From Actinoplanes teichomyceticus ATCC 31121 (GTDB lineage Bacteria; Actinomycetota; Actinomycetes; Mycobacteriales; Micromonosporaceae), in contig NZ_CP023865.1 of the NCBI RefSeq assembly GCF_003711105.1, positions 656,001 through 720,000 of the forward strand: a DNA stretch of 64,000 nt. The letters run 5' to 3'. Numbering within the stretch: position 1 is the first letter of the stretch; every line of letters starts with the position of its first letter. A program made the translations under genes and the position numbers. Below are positions 8,937 through 24,181 of this stretch, in pieces. The notes beneath the pieces are model-generated. The model made no database searches. It had not been told where the DNA came from and worked only from the letters and a program-made list of their open reading frames with translations.

Positions 8937-9578
8937 GTGACGCGGGAGACTGAACGGGTGACCGCCGAGCATTACTTCAGCACCGACCCGGACGCGCCGA
9001 TGCGCCGGGCAGAGATCGAGTTCAGCGTGGCCGGCCGGGACTACCGGCTGGCCGTCGCCTCCGGGGTGTTCTCCGCCGGCCGCCTGGACCCGGGCACCGC
9101 GGTGCTGCTGCGCAAGGCCGAGCTGCCCGGTCCGGACACCGGGGGCGCCCTGCTCGACCTCGGCTGCGGGTACGGCCCGATCACCTGCGTGCTGGCCACC
9201 GAGGCGCCCCGCGCCACCGTCCACGCGGTCGACGTCAACTCCCGCGCCCGGGCGCTGACCAGCGAAAACGTCGCCACCCTGGGCCTGGCCGCCCGGGTCC
9301 GGGTGAGCGCGCCGGACGACGTGCCGGACGACGTCCGGTTCGCCCAGATCTGGAGCAACCCGCCGACCCACGTCGGCAAGACCGAACTGCACGCGCTGAT
9401 GGACCGCTGGCTGCCCCGCCTCGCCCCGGGCGGCGTCGCCTGGCTGGTGATCAACCGGAACCTCGGTGGTGACTCCCTGCACACCTGGCTGACCGGTCGC
9501 GGCTGGCAGGTCGAACGGACGGCCAGCCAGAAGGGCTTCCGGGTGCTGCGGGTGACCGGAAAACCGGCTGCCGTCTGA
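8937..9578 (+). CDS. Class I SAM-dependent methyltransferase, RsmC-like
   Basis: The 213-residue protein has the SAM-binding motif LLDLGCGYGPI near residue 72 and the acidic loop HAVDVNSRA. The SNPPTHVGK motif is of the N-P-P-(F/Y/T)-H-x-G type that marks the RsmC/RlmG family of guanine-N2 rRNA methyltransferases. It is half the length of E. coli RsmC and corresponds to the catalytic half only, as is common in actinobacteria. A second in-frame GTG lies at 8958. An ABC-F ATPase follows 26 bases downstream, a ribosome-linked neighbour that fits an rRNA role (inference). Confidence 0.85.
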   Translation: MTRETERVTAEHYFSTDPDAPMRRAEIEFSVAGRDYRLAVASGVFSAGRLDPGTAVLLRKAELPGPDTGGALLDLGCGYGPITCVLATEAPRATVHAVDVNSRARALTSENVATLGLAARVRVSAPDDVPDDVRFAQIWSNPPTHVGKTELHALMDRWLPRLAPGGVAWLVINRNLGGDSLHTWLTGRGWQVERTASQKGFRVLRVTGKPAAV

Positions 9579-9604
9579 GCCGCCGACCCGGCAGGATGCC
9601 GGGC

Positions 9605-11251
9605 ATGGGTTACGTGGATGTCGCCGGCGTCGGGTTCGTGCTGCCGGATGGCCGGGAGCTGTTCTCCGACGTGTCGTTCCGGGTCGGCGAGGGCGCCAAG
9701 GTCGCGCTCGTCGGGCCGAACGGGGCGGGCAAGACCACCCTGCTGCGGATGGTCGCCGGGGACATCCCGACACAGAGCGGGACCGTCGCCCGCTCCGGTG
9801 GGCTCGGCGTGATGCGCCAGTTCATCGGCATGATCGGTGACGACCGTACGCTGGAGGACCTGGCGCTGTCCCTGGTCGCCCCGGCGCTGCGGGCGGCCGG
9901 CCGCACCCTGCGGGACGCCGTGGCCGCCCTGGACGAGACCGAGAAGAGCCAGCTCGCGTACGCCAACGCGCTGGCCACCTGGGGCGAGGTCGGCGGATAC
10001 GACGCCGAGGTGCTGTTCGACACGGTCGCCGTGGCGATCCTCGGCAAGCCGTGGGAGGACGTCAAACAGCGCGTGGTGCGCACCCTCTCCGGCGGGGAGC
10101 AGAAACGCTTCGCCCTGGACCTGCTGCTGCGCGGCGGGGACGAGGTGCTGCTGCTGGACGAGCCGGACAACTTCCTCGACGTGCCCGCCAAGCGCTGGCT
10201 GGAGCAGCGGATCCGCGAGTCGGCCAAGTCGGTGCTGTTCATCTCGCACGACCGGGAGCTGCTGGCGCAGACCGCCGACCGGGTCGTCGCGGTGGAGGGC
10301 GGCGGCGCGTGGACCCATCCGGGCGGCTTCGCCTCCTGGCACGAGGCCCGCAGCAACCGGCACGAGCGGATGGAGGAGCTGCGCCGGCGCTGGGACGAGG
10401 AGCACGAGAAGCTGCGCGAGCTGGTCTTCACGCTGAAGAACAAGGCGGCGTACAACGACGGGCTGGCCTCGCGCTACCAGGCCGCGCAGACCCGGCTGCG
10501 CAAGTTCGAGGAGGCCGGTCCGCCGCCGCTGCCGCCCAAGGAGCAGGCGGTCCGGATGAACCTGCGCGGCGGGCGTACCGGCAAGCGGGCGGTGATCTGT
10601 GAGCAGCTGGAGCTGGAGAACCTGACGTTCCCGTTCGACCTGGAGATCTGGTACGGCGACCGGGTGGCGGTGCTCGGTGCGAACGGTACCGGCAAGTCGC
10701 ACTTCCTGCGCCTGCTCGCGGCCGGTGGCAGCGAACCCGACCTGGAGCACAAGCCGGTCGACGGGGCGCCGCTCGCGTACGTCGCGCACGACGGTGTGGC
10801 CCGGCTCGGCGCGCGGGTCCGGCCCGGGCACTTCTCGCAGACCCACGACCGGCCGGAGCTGGTCGACAAGACGCTGGTCGAGATCCTCTGGCGGGGCGAC
10901 GAGCACCGCGCCGGGATGGACCGGGCCGGCGCCATGAAAGCGCTCAACCGGTACGAGCTGGCGGCCCAGGGCGACCAGCGGTTCGGCACCCTCTCCGGGG
11001 GTCAGCAGGCGCGTTTCCTGGTGCTGCTGCTGGAGCTGTCCGGCGCGACGCTGCTGCTGCTCGACGAGCCGACCGACAACCTGGACCTGGCGTCGGCGGA
11101 GGCGCTGGAGGAGGGGCTGAAGGCGTTCGACGGCACGGTGATCGCGGTCACCCACGACCGCTGGTTCACCCGGTCCTTCGACCGCTTCGTGCTGTTCAGA
11201 GCGGACAACGAGGTGGTCGAGGTGCCGGAGCCGGTCTGGGATGTCCGGTAG
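9605..11251 (+). CDS. ABC-F family ATPase
   Basis: This is a soluble protein of 548 residues with two tandem ABC domains and no membrane segments. Walker A motifs are GPNGAGKTT in the first domain and GANGTGKSH in the second. Signature motifs are LSGGEQKR and LSGGQQAR, and both Walker B sequences end in DEP. The charged linker between domains (about residues 240-320, EELRRRWDEEHEKLREL) is the ABC-F linker that reaches the ribosomal P site. ABC-F proteins act on stalled ribosomes or protect them from antibiotics; which applies here cannot be told. An ATG also lies at 9596, but CAGGAT seven bases before 9605, or AGGA as a ribosome site, favours the later start. Confidence 0.88.
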   Translation: MGYVDVAGVGFVLPDGRELFSDVSFRVGEGAKVALVGPNGAGKTTLLRMVAGDIPTQSGTVARSGGLGVMRQFIGMIGDDRTLEDLALSLVAPALRAAGRTLRDAVAALDETEKSQLAYANALATWGEVGGYDAEVLFDTVAVAILGKPWEDVKQRVVRTLSGGEQKRFALDLLLRGGDEVLLLDEPDNFLDVPAKRWLEQRIRESAKSVLFISHDRELLAQTADRVVAVEGGGAWTHPGGFASWHEARSNRHERMEELRRRWDEEHEKLRELVFTLKNKAAYNDGLASRYQAAQTRLRKFEEAGPPPLPPKEQAVRMNLRGGRTGKRAVICEQLELENLTFPFDLEIWYGDRVAVLGANGTGKSHFLRLLAAGGSEPDLEHKPVDGAPLAYVAHDGVARLGARVRPGHFSQTHDRPELVDKTLVEILWRGDEHRAGMDRAGAMKALNRYELAAQGDQRFGTLSGGQQARFLVLLLELSGATLLLLDEPTDNLDLASAEALEEGLKAFDGTVIAVTHDRWFTRSFDRFVLFRADNEVVEVPEPVWDVR

Positions 11252-11279
11252 CCACTAGCGCTTCTCGTCACGGTCGCGT

Positions 11280-11390
11280 TAGGGTCCGATGACGAGAAAC
11301 CCCACGGGAGTCCGGGCACCGGGCTGAGAGGGGGGCTGATGCGGCCCCCGACCGTCGAACCTGATCCGGGTAATGCCGGCGCAGGGAGGA
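11280..11390 (+). promoter_or_regulatory. TPP riboswitch (THI element) with upstream -10 box
   Basis: The aptamer runs from about 11299 to 11388. It has the conserved CTGAGAGG element (11324-11331) and the second conserved block AACCTGATCCGGGTAATGCC (11359-11378), followed by GGCGCAGGGAG. These are the diagnostic pyrimidine- and pyrophosphate-sensing segments of thiamine pyrophosphate riboswitches. A TAGGGT hexamer at 11280-11285 is a plausible -10 box, putting the transcript start just before the aptamer. The ribosome-binding GGGAGGAG directly abuts the aptamer's 3' strand. Control is therefore probably by sequestering translation of the first gene. Confidence 0.93.
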
Positions 11391-11397
11391 GTGCTTC

Positions 11398-11978
11398 ATG
11401 CACGATCCTTTTCCACGTCTGCACGTCATCACCGACTCGCTGGACGTCGTCCGCGGCGTGGCCGGCCTCGGCCCGCTGGCCGTGCAGATCAGAGTCAAGA
11501 CCAACGATGCCCAGGCCTACGCGCTGACCGTCGCGGCCGTCGAGATCTGCCGCCCGGCGGGCACGATGTGCCTGGTCAACGACCGGGTGGGGGTCGCGCT
11601 GGCGGCCGGCGCGGACGGCGTGCACCTGGGCGCCGACGACCTGCCGGTGGCGGCCGCCCGCCGGGTGCTCGGCGCCGGGGCGGTGATCGGGGCCACCTGC
11701 CGTACCCCGGAGGCGGCCCGGGCCGCCGTCGCCGACGGCGCGGACTACCTCGGGGTCGGACCGGCCTTCGCCACCACGACCAAGGTGGGCCTGCCACCCC
11801 CGCTGGGCCCGGAACGGGTCGCGGTGGTGGCCGCGGCCGTGCCCGGCACCCCGGTGGTCGCGATCGGCGGGATCACCCTGGACCGGCTGCCGTTGCCGGG
11901 CGTGCACGGCGTCGCCGCCGTCGGCGCCTTCGCGGCCGACCCGAAAGGCGCCGCCACCGCGTTCCTGGAGGTGCTCGG

Positions 11979-11982
<4 letters not shown>
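11398..11982 (+). CDS. thiE: Thiamine phosphate synthase (ThiE)
   Basis: ThiE joins HMP pyrophosphate with the thiazole phosphate to give thiamine phosphate. This 194-residue TIM-barrel protein has the canonical LVNDRVGVALAAGADGVHLG segment and the GATCRTPEAARAAVADGADYL and GVGPAFATTTKVG pyrophosphate-binding loops. It ends with VAIGGITLD. It is the first gene behind the TPP riboswitch and overlaps thiO by 4 bases (ATGA). The protein is slightly shorter than typical ThiE. Confidence 0.88.
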
Positions 11983-14686
<2,704 letters not shown>

Positions 14687-14690
<4 letters not shown>

Positions 14691-15463
14691 CGCCGCCGGT
14701 GGTGCTCACCATCGCCGGCTCCGACTCCGGCGGCGGCGCGGGGATCCAGGCCGATCTGAAGACGTTCGCGGCGCTCGGGGCGTACGGCGTCTCGGTCCTC
14801 ACCGCGATCACGGCGCAGAACACGCTCGGCGTGACCGACATCCACCCGGTGCCGGCGCGGAGCGTGGCGGCGCAGCTCGACGCGGTGCTCAGTGATCTGC
14901 CGGTGGCCGCGGTCAAGGTCGGGATGATCGCGGACCCGGCGGTGGCCCGGGTGATCGCGGAACGGGCCGCGGATCTGCCCAACCTGGTCGTCGATCCGGT
15001 GCTGGTGGCCACCTCGGGCAGCCGGCTCGGGGAGGCCGCGGTCGTCTCGGTGCTCATGCCGTACGCGAGTGTGGTGACGCCGAACCGGCACGAAGCCGGC
15101 GTCCTCGTCGGACGCCGGGTCGAGACCACCGCGGAGATGGCCGCGGCCGCGGCCGAACTGACCGCGGCCGGACCGCGCGCGGTGGTGGTGACCGGCAGCG
15201 AGCTCGCGGTCGACGTGCTGTGGCACGGCGGCCGGGTGTCGCAGCTGCGCGGCGAGCCGGTGCCGACGGCGAACAACCACGGGTCGGGGTGCACCTTCTC
15301 GTCGGCGATCGCGGTGCGACTGGCGGCCGGTGACCCGGTGCCGGACGCCGTCGCGGCGGCGAAGGAGTACGTGACCGGGGCGCTGCGCGGCGGCGCCGGA
15401 TGGCGGCTGGGCGCCGGGCCCGGGCCGCTGGACCACTTCTGGAACGGCCGGACCGCCGGCTGA
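14687..15463 (+). CDS. thiD: Hydroxymethylpyrimidine (phosphate) kinase
   Basis: ThiD phosphorylates HMP and HMP-phosphate to HMP pyrophosphate. This ribokinase-fold protein of 258 residues has [18 protein letters not shown] at the start and the [10 protein letters not shown] lid sequence. The [11 protein letters not shown] segment precedes the anion-hole motif [18 protein letters not shown] overlaps the preceding stop, indicating translational coupling. It lacks a TenA extension. Confidence 0.95.
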
Positions 15464-20541
<5,078 letters not shown>

Positions 20542-20647
20542 TGTCAGACGTCGGGCCCGGGAAATGGCTACTCCGTCATGCCGGACGGCAGATGGCGAAC
20601 AGCAGTCATCCTGCCATCGGACCCGGGCGGTGGCAGGGATTGCCGGA

Positions 20648-21076
20648 TCAGGCGGCCACCGTGACGTCCAGGGCGGTCACCACGGTCAGGTAGTCGGTGC
20701 CGGTGTTGGCCACGGTGCAGTCCCACTTGGTGGTGCCGCTGTTGTACGAGCAGGTGAGGGGCTTGGTGGTGCTCGGGGTGCCGCCGGCGCTCGTGCCGGT
20801 CAGCACGCCGGTCACGGTGGCCGTGGTGGGCAGCGCCGCGCTGGCGCCGGCGAGGGTGAGCGTCGCCCCGGTGATGCGCTCGCCGTAGGTGCCGTCGGCC
20901 ACCAGCGAGGCGGCGCTGAGCACGGCGCCGTCGACGGTCAGGCCGACCTTGCCGCCACCGATGATGGTGGCGCTGCTGATCGACGTGGTGAGCCCGGCGG
21001 CGGTGAAGGCGGTGCTGCCCGCGGCGACGGCGCCGGCGACGGCCACGCCGCCGAGGAGCTGGAGCATGGTACGCAT
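20648..21076 (-). CDS. Small secreted beta-rich protein with SipW-type signal peptide
   Basis: This is a 142-residue protein. The start MRTMLQLLGGVAVAGAVAAG followed by STAFTA looks like a signal peptide of the type cleaved by SipW-class peptidases, with cleavage near residue 25. The mature part is Thr/Ser/Gly/Val-rich, has predicted beta character and has only two cysteines (109 and 120, in LTCSYN and KWDCTV) that could form one disulfide. It has no known enzyme motif. An AGGGGA site lies nine bases before the ATG. The signal-peptidase fusion follows in the same direction, and a candidate c-di-GMP riboswitch precedes it. It may be a surface or matrix protein by analogy with TasA/SipW pairs (inference). 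Confidence 0.75.
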   Translation of the reverse strand: MRTMLQLLGGVAVAGAVAAGSTAFTAAGLTTSISSATIIGGGKVGLTVDGAVLSAASLVADGTYGERITGATLTLAGASAALPTTATVTGVLTGTSAGGTPSTTKPLTCSYNSGTTKWDCTVANTGTDYLTVVTALDVTVAA

Positions 21077-21097
21077 ATCGGTCGTTCCCCTGTTCGT

Positions 21098-21176
21098 CCG
21101 GTGGTAGCCCAGCCGACCCCGTGGGTCCTGCGGCTTCGCGTCCCCGGCTCGTGCCGGGTTTGCCGTTCTCGCCGAG
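21098..21176 (-). ncRNA. Candidate cyclic-di-GMP class I (GEMM) riboswitch
   Basis: On the minus strand the leader contains, in order, GGCAAACC and a short hairpin (CCGGC-ACGA-GCCGG). GGGACGCGAAGCC, a second hairpin GACCC-ACG-GGGTC and GGCTGGGCTACC follow. These match the order and spacing of the GEMM-I aptamer: GGCAAACC, tetraloop helix P2, GGACGCAAAGCC, helix P3, then a GGxUACC closing strand. The aptamer ends about 20 bases before the small secreted protein's start, so translational control is plausible. It was recognised by eye; a covariance search is needed to confirm it. Confidence 0.65.
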
Positions 21177-21359
21177 CGGACTCCGTTATCCCCTGGCAGC
21201 CGCCTTGTTCGGCCGGTAGCCGGGGCCGGGTGAGCTTTCGCGGTGACTTTCCGCGCCGGTCCGCTGAATCCGCGGGCTTGAGCATCCGTCGGGTGCGATC
21301 CGCCGGCACGTGGGTTGCGCGCAACGGGACACCGGTGGCCGGACGACCGGAAAAGCAGC

Positions 21360-21388
21360 GCGGCGGCCGTCTGCCAGACGGCCGCCGC
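21360..21388 (-). terminator. Terminator after the ribonuclease gene
   Basis: Two perfect 14-base arms (GCGGCGGCCGTCTG and its complement) are separated by a single base, followed on the minus strand by a short T-run (GCTTTTCC). It begins 18 bases beyond the ribonuclease stop and insulates the downstream secreted-protein operon. Confidence 0.8.
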
Positions 21389-21406
21389 ACGTGTGCAAAA
21401 ACGGTC

Positions 21407-21835
21407 TCAGAGCTTGTAGAACGTCACGTAGTGGTCCGGGGTGAAGTACGCGACCTTCGTGCTCCGGTTGACCACGATCCGGTACGCGTCCCGCGACGCG
21501 CCCCTGGCCCGCGAGTAGACGTCGTACTCGTTGTAGGTGGCCGACGGCAGGTAGCCCTCCCGGTTCTGGAAGGTTCCGCCGGTGTAGTTGTAGTTGCCGT
21601 ACGGCCACGAGTACCAGCCCGCGCTGGTCGGCCACCCGAGCGTCCCCCAGCCGGTGTAGGCGGTGCGCGCCGCCGAGCAGCGGCTGATCGTGCACGAGGA
21701 GTGGACGGCGGCCTGCGCGGCGGCGGTGTGGGTCGGGGCGACCACGGCCGGCGCGACCAGCGCGGTGCCGGCCAGCCCGAACACCAGCGCGAGGCTGAGG
21801 AGCAGTTTGCGGACGCGGGGCAGGGGATGGGTCAC
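21407..21835 (-). CDS. Secreted guanyl-specific ribonuclease (barnase/RNase Sa family)
   Basis: This 142-residue exported protein has a basic start, a hydrophobic segment (LLLSLALVFGLAGTALVA) and a likely cleavage after TAAAQA. The mature part ends in the microbial RNase pattern: FQNREGYLP, then the catalytic Glu in YNEYDVY (Glu103), Arg in AYRIV (Arg119) and His in PDHYVTF (His135). These correspond to the Glu-Arg-His triad of RNase Sa and barnase. GTG at 21835 is chosen because GGAG lies seven bases before it; an ATG 14 codons upstream lacks such a site. Two Cys in SSCTISRCS are unusual. No barstar-like inhibitor gene is in the window. Confidence 0.85.
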   Translation of the reverse strand: MTHPLPRVRKLLLSLALVFGLAGTALVAPAVVAPTHTAAAQAAVHSSCTISRCSAARTAYTGWGTLGWPTSAGWYSWPYGNYNYTGGTFQNREGYLPSATYNEYDVYSRARGASRDAYRIVVNRSTKVAYFTPDHYVTFYKL

Positions 21836-21839
21836 GGTC

Positions 21840-21941
21840 GAACTCCGATGTGCGGCGAGGGGATGGGGCGCGGACACCGGCCATCGTTTCGGCCCGGGCC
21901 GCCCGGCGGTACCTCCCGGCTACATCATTTCATCGGAGTTC
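21840..21941 (-). promoter_or_regulatory. Inverted repeat able to sequester the RNase ribosome-binding site
   Basis: In the minus-strand transcript GAACTCCGATG (21941-21931) is the exact complement of CATCGGAGTTC (21850-21840), with 80 bases between. The 3' arm contains the GGAG that positions the ribosome on the GTG at 21835. Pairing would hide the ribosome site. The intervening sequence holds further GC-rich helices. The pairing is seen in sequence; the regulatory role is inferred. Confidence 0.6.
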
Positions 21942-21950
21942 ACGGATGTT

Positions 21951-23573
21951 TTACTGTCCGCCGAGCCCGCTCACCCAATCGACATAGTCTGTTTCCGCGG
22001 TGGACCGGCGCTGGCCCCCGGGGTGCGGGCCGCTGATCGACGTGGGTTCGACGACCGGCCCGCGCGGCGCCGGGACCCGGGGCTGCTCGGCCGTGATCGA
22101 GCCGGCCCGACCGGTCGGCTGGCCGGCGGCGAAGCCGTTGAACGAGTCCGCGGCCGGGGCGGCAGCGGCCGGGGCGGCAGCGGCCGGGGCGGCAGCGGCC
22201 GCGGCCCGGCGGGCTCGCCAGCCGCGCGCCCCGGATGCCGGTGTCGGCTGCTGGCCGGAGAATCGCGGCGCCTTCTCCGGAGCCGGCGCCTGCGGCGGGG
22301 CCTGGGTGGGCGCCGGCTGGGCGGGGAACGGGGCGCCGGAGCGGAACGGGCTGCCGGTGCCGCCGGAGAACGGGTTGTTCGGCGTGCCGGGCGCCGCGGT
22401 GATGACCCCGGTGTCGGACGGCCGCAACTGCTCGTCGGGGCGCAGCGCCGCGGCGGCCGCGGCCTGCGCGATGGCCGACCGCGTCGGGGCGTCCCGCTTC
22501 GGCAGCGCGGGCGCCGTCTCGGCGATGGCCGGGGTCGCGCTCGGGGCGGCGGGGGCCGGGGCCGGGCTCGCGGTGGTGGCGGCCGGGGTCGCGCCCGGAC
22601 CGGTGGCGGCCGGGGCCGGGCTCGCGGTGGTGGCGGCCGGGGTCGCGCCCGGACCGGTGGCGGCCGGGGTCGCGGTCGGGCCCTCGGCGGCGGGGGTGGG
22701 CTTCTCCGGTGTCGCCACCCGGTCCGGGGCGCCGCGGATGATCGTGGCCAGCACCGAACCGAGCACGCCGGCGCCGCACGCGGTCATCGCCGACCAGTAC
22801 GGGTCGGCGCGGAAGCCGGCCGCGGCCGACTCCGGGCCGGCGACCAGGTACGCCGTGGTGAGCAGCGCCGGACCGGCCAGCCCGGCCAGTCCCGCGGCCA
22901 GCGCCGACATCCGCCGCTTGCGCGCCACCCAGCCGATCGCCAGGCCGGCGAGCAGGGCCAGGGTCGGCATGGTGAGGAACGCGGTGTGCCCGGCGACGGC
23001 GGGCGGGATTAGGCTGCCGTTCAGCACGCCGAGGCGGATCGTGACCGGGGTGCGGCCGGGCAGCAGCGCCGGGCCGGTGGAGACCAGCGCGACCAGCCAC
23101 ATCAGCACGCTCAGGACGGCCACGTTCCACCGTGCCGCGGGCTTGGCGGCGGCGGCCCAGCCGGCGAAGATGCCGGCCGCGGCGCCGAGTCCGGCCGCCG
23201 CGCCGATCACGAACACCGGTTGCACCCCGGCGATCTGCGCGGCCCGGGCCGGCTGCATGGTCAGCGGGAGGACGGCGAGCGAGCCGAGTCCGGCGGTCAG
23301 GCCGATGGCCAGCGCGCCGCCGGGGCCGACCGGGCGGGGCCGCCAGCGCGGGCGCAGGCCGGTGGCGACGATCGCGCCGAGCGCCGCGGCGGTCATGGCG
23401 ATCCAGGCGACCCAGGCGAGCTGCGCGGTCCATTGGTCACGCGCAGTGACGTCCAGGACGCGGTCGAGCCGCACGATTCCGAGCCCGTAGGCGATGCCGA
23501 GTTGGCCGGCTCCGATCACCGCGGCCGCCGTGGCGGTGGTGGCGAGCAGCTTCACCCAGCTCCGAAATGCCAT
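21951..23573 (-). CDS. Polytopic membrane protein with Ala/Pro-rich cytoplasmic tail
   Basis: This 540-residue protein is of unknown function. The first 290 residues contain about eight hydrophobic helices with short loops. The remaining 250 are Ala/Pro/Thr-rich, with two copies of an AATGPGATPAATTASPAPA-like unit and an Ala-rich segment. The chain ends in ETDYVDWVSGLGGQ, which looks like a conserved short terminal motif. The ATG at 23573 is favoured over the GTG three codons upstream: TAACGT stands seven bases before it, so the transcript is probably leaderless. No transport or enzymatic motif was recognised. Confidence 0.75.
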   Translation of the reverse strand: MAFRSWVKLLATTATAAAVIGAGQLGIAYGLGIVRLDRVLDVTARDQWTAQLAWVAWIAMTAAALGAIVATGLRPRWRPRPVGPGGALAIGLTAGLGSLAVLPLTMQPARAAQIAGVQPVFVIGAAAGLGAAAGIFAGWAAAAKPAARWNVAVLSVLMWLVALVSTGPALLPGRTPVTIRLGVLNGSLIPPAVAGHTAFLTMPTLALLAGLAIGWVARKRRMSALAAGLAGLAGPALLTTAYLVAGPESAAAGFRADPYWSAMTACGAGVLGSVLATIIRGAPDRVATPEKPTPAAEGPTATPAATGPGATPAATTASPAPAATGPGATPAATTASPAPAPAAPSATPAIAETAPALPKRDAPTRSAIAQAAAAAALRPDEQLRPSDTGVITAAPGTPNNPFSGGTGSPFRSGAPFPAQPAPTQAPPQAPAPEKAPRFSGQQPTPASGARGWRARRAAAAAAPAAAAPAAAAPAADSFNGFAAGQPTGRAGSITAEQPRVPAPRGPVVEPTSISGPHPGGQRRSTAETDYVDWVSGLGGQ

Positions 23574-24181
23574 GCCGGGCACGTTACGGAATGCGGCGGC
23601 GGCTCCGCCAGGGGGAGACCGGGTTCTTAAGGCAGCCTAAAGTATGGATCTCCACCAATCGAACTTTGTGAATGTATGGGCGTTACTTGGGGTGACGAGG
23701 GGGCGACGGAAGGGATGTTTGCCAGACGTACCTCCAGAGTGGACACTGTCCGGAGCGGACAGCGTGTCCGCCGTGTCGTGCCCATCCCTGCGAACGTGAG
23801 ACCCCTGCTCAGAAGCCGTGGTTTCGGCAAACGCGGGACGGGACTCTCACATAGTGGTTGGAATCGTGAAGGTGTTCGGCGGCTCCGGCCGCGCCGGTGG
23901 CCGGGGATGAGGCATCCGCGCACGTCAACGCCCCGGCGGCGGTCGCGGGACGCGCCCGCGCGCGGTTACCACTCGGACAGCCGGGCGGTTTCCGGGAGGA
24001 TCCAGGCTTCCCAAACCCCACAGGGTTCTGATGAAATCGCCGCCGTGCCGATAACGGCACGCACCTTGCTGCGCGCGCCGGACGGGGCCGGACCGCAGGC
24101 CTCGGGTGGTTTCACGCCGGCGTCATCGACGACAGCTTCTCGGCGTGCCCAGTGGTGCGGGACGATCGCGAAGGAGATGTC
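23574..24181. other. 608-base divergent intergenic region
   Basis: This region lies between a minus-strand membrane protein and the plus-strand conservon. It is less GC-rich near 23635-23690 (AAGGCAGCCTAAAGTATGGA), suggesting promoter DNA. It contains the inverted repeat listed separately and a CATAGT hexamer near 23851 that could be a -10 box for the conservon. Open frames here have no plausible start or codon pattern; no gene is called. Confidence 0.5.
23741..23769. repeat. Nested inverted repeat upstream of the conservon
   Basis: GGACACTGTCCG and CGGACAGCGTGTCC are complementary apart from a two-base insertion, with GAG at the centre; the inner CTGTCCG/CGGACAG pair is perfect. It may be an operator for a dimeric regulator or a terminator. 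It is about 410 bases before the kinase gene. Confidence 0.5.

Larger units (their letters stand above)
21077..21406 (-). other. Intergenic leader of the secreted-protein operon
   Basis: This is a 330-base gap between two minus-strand genes. Besides the candidate riboswitch and the terminator of the ribonuclease gene, the part from 21181 to 21340 is structured. AGCGGAC near 21269 and GTCCGCT near 21180 can pair across roughly 75 bases, and CGGCTACCGGCCGAACAAGG near 21200-21220 resembles the closing strand of the riboswitch (GGGCTACCACCGGACGAACA). It may be promoter plus expression platform, or a degenerate second aptamer. No convincing promoter was found. Confidence 0.35.
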
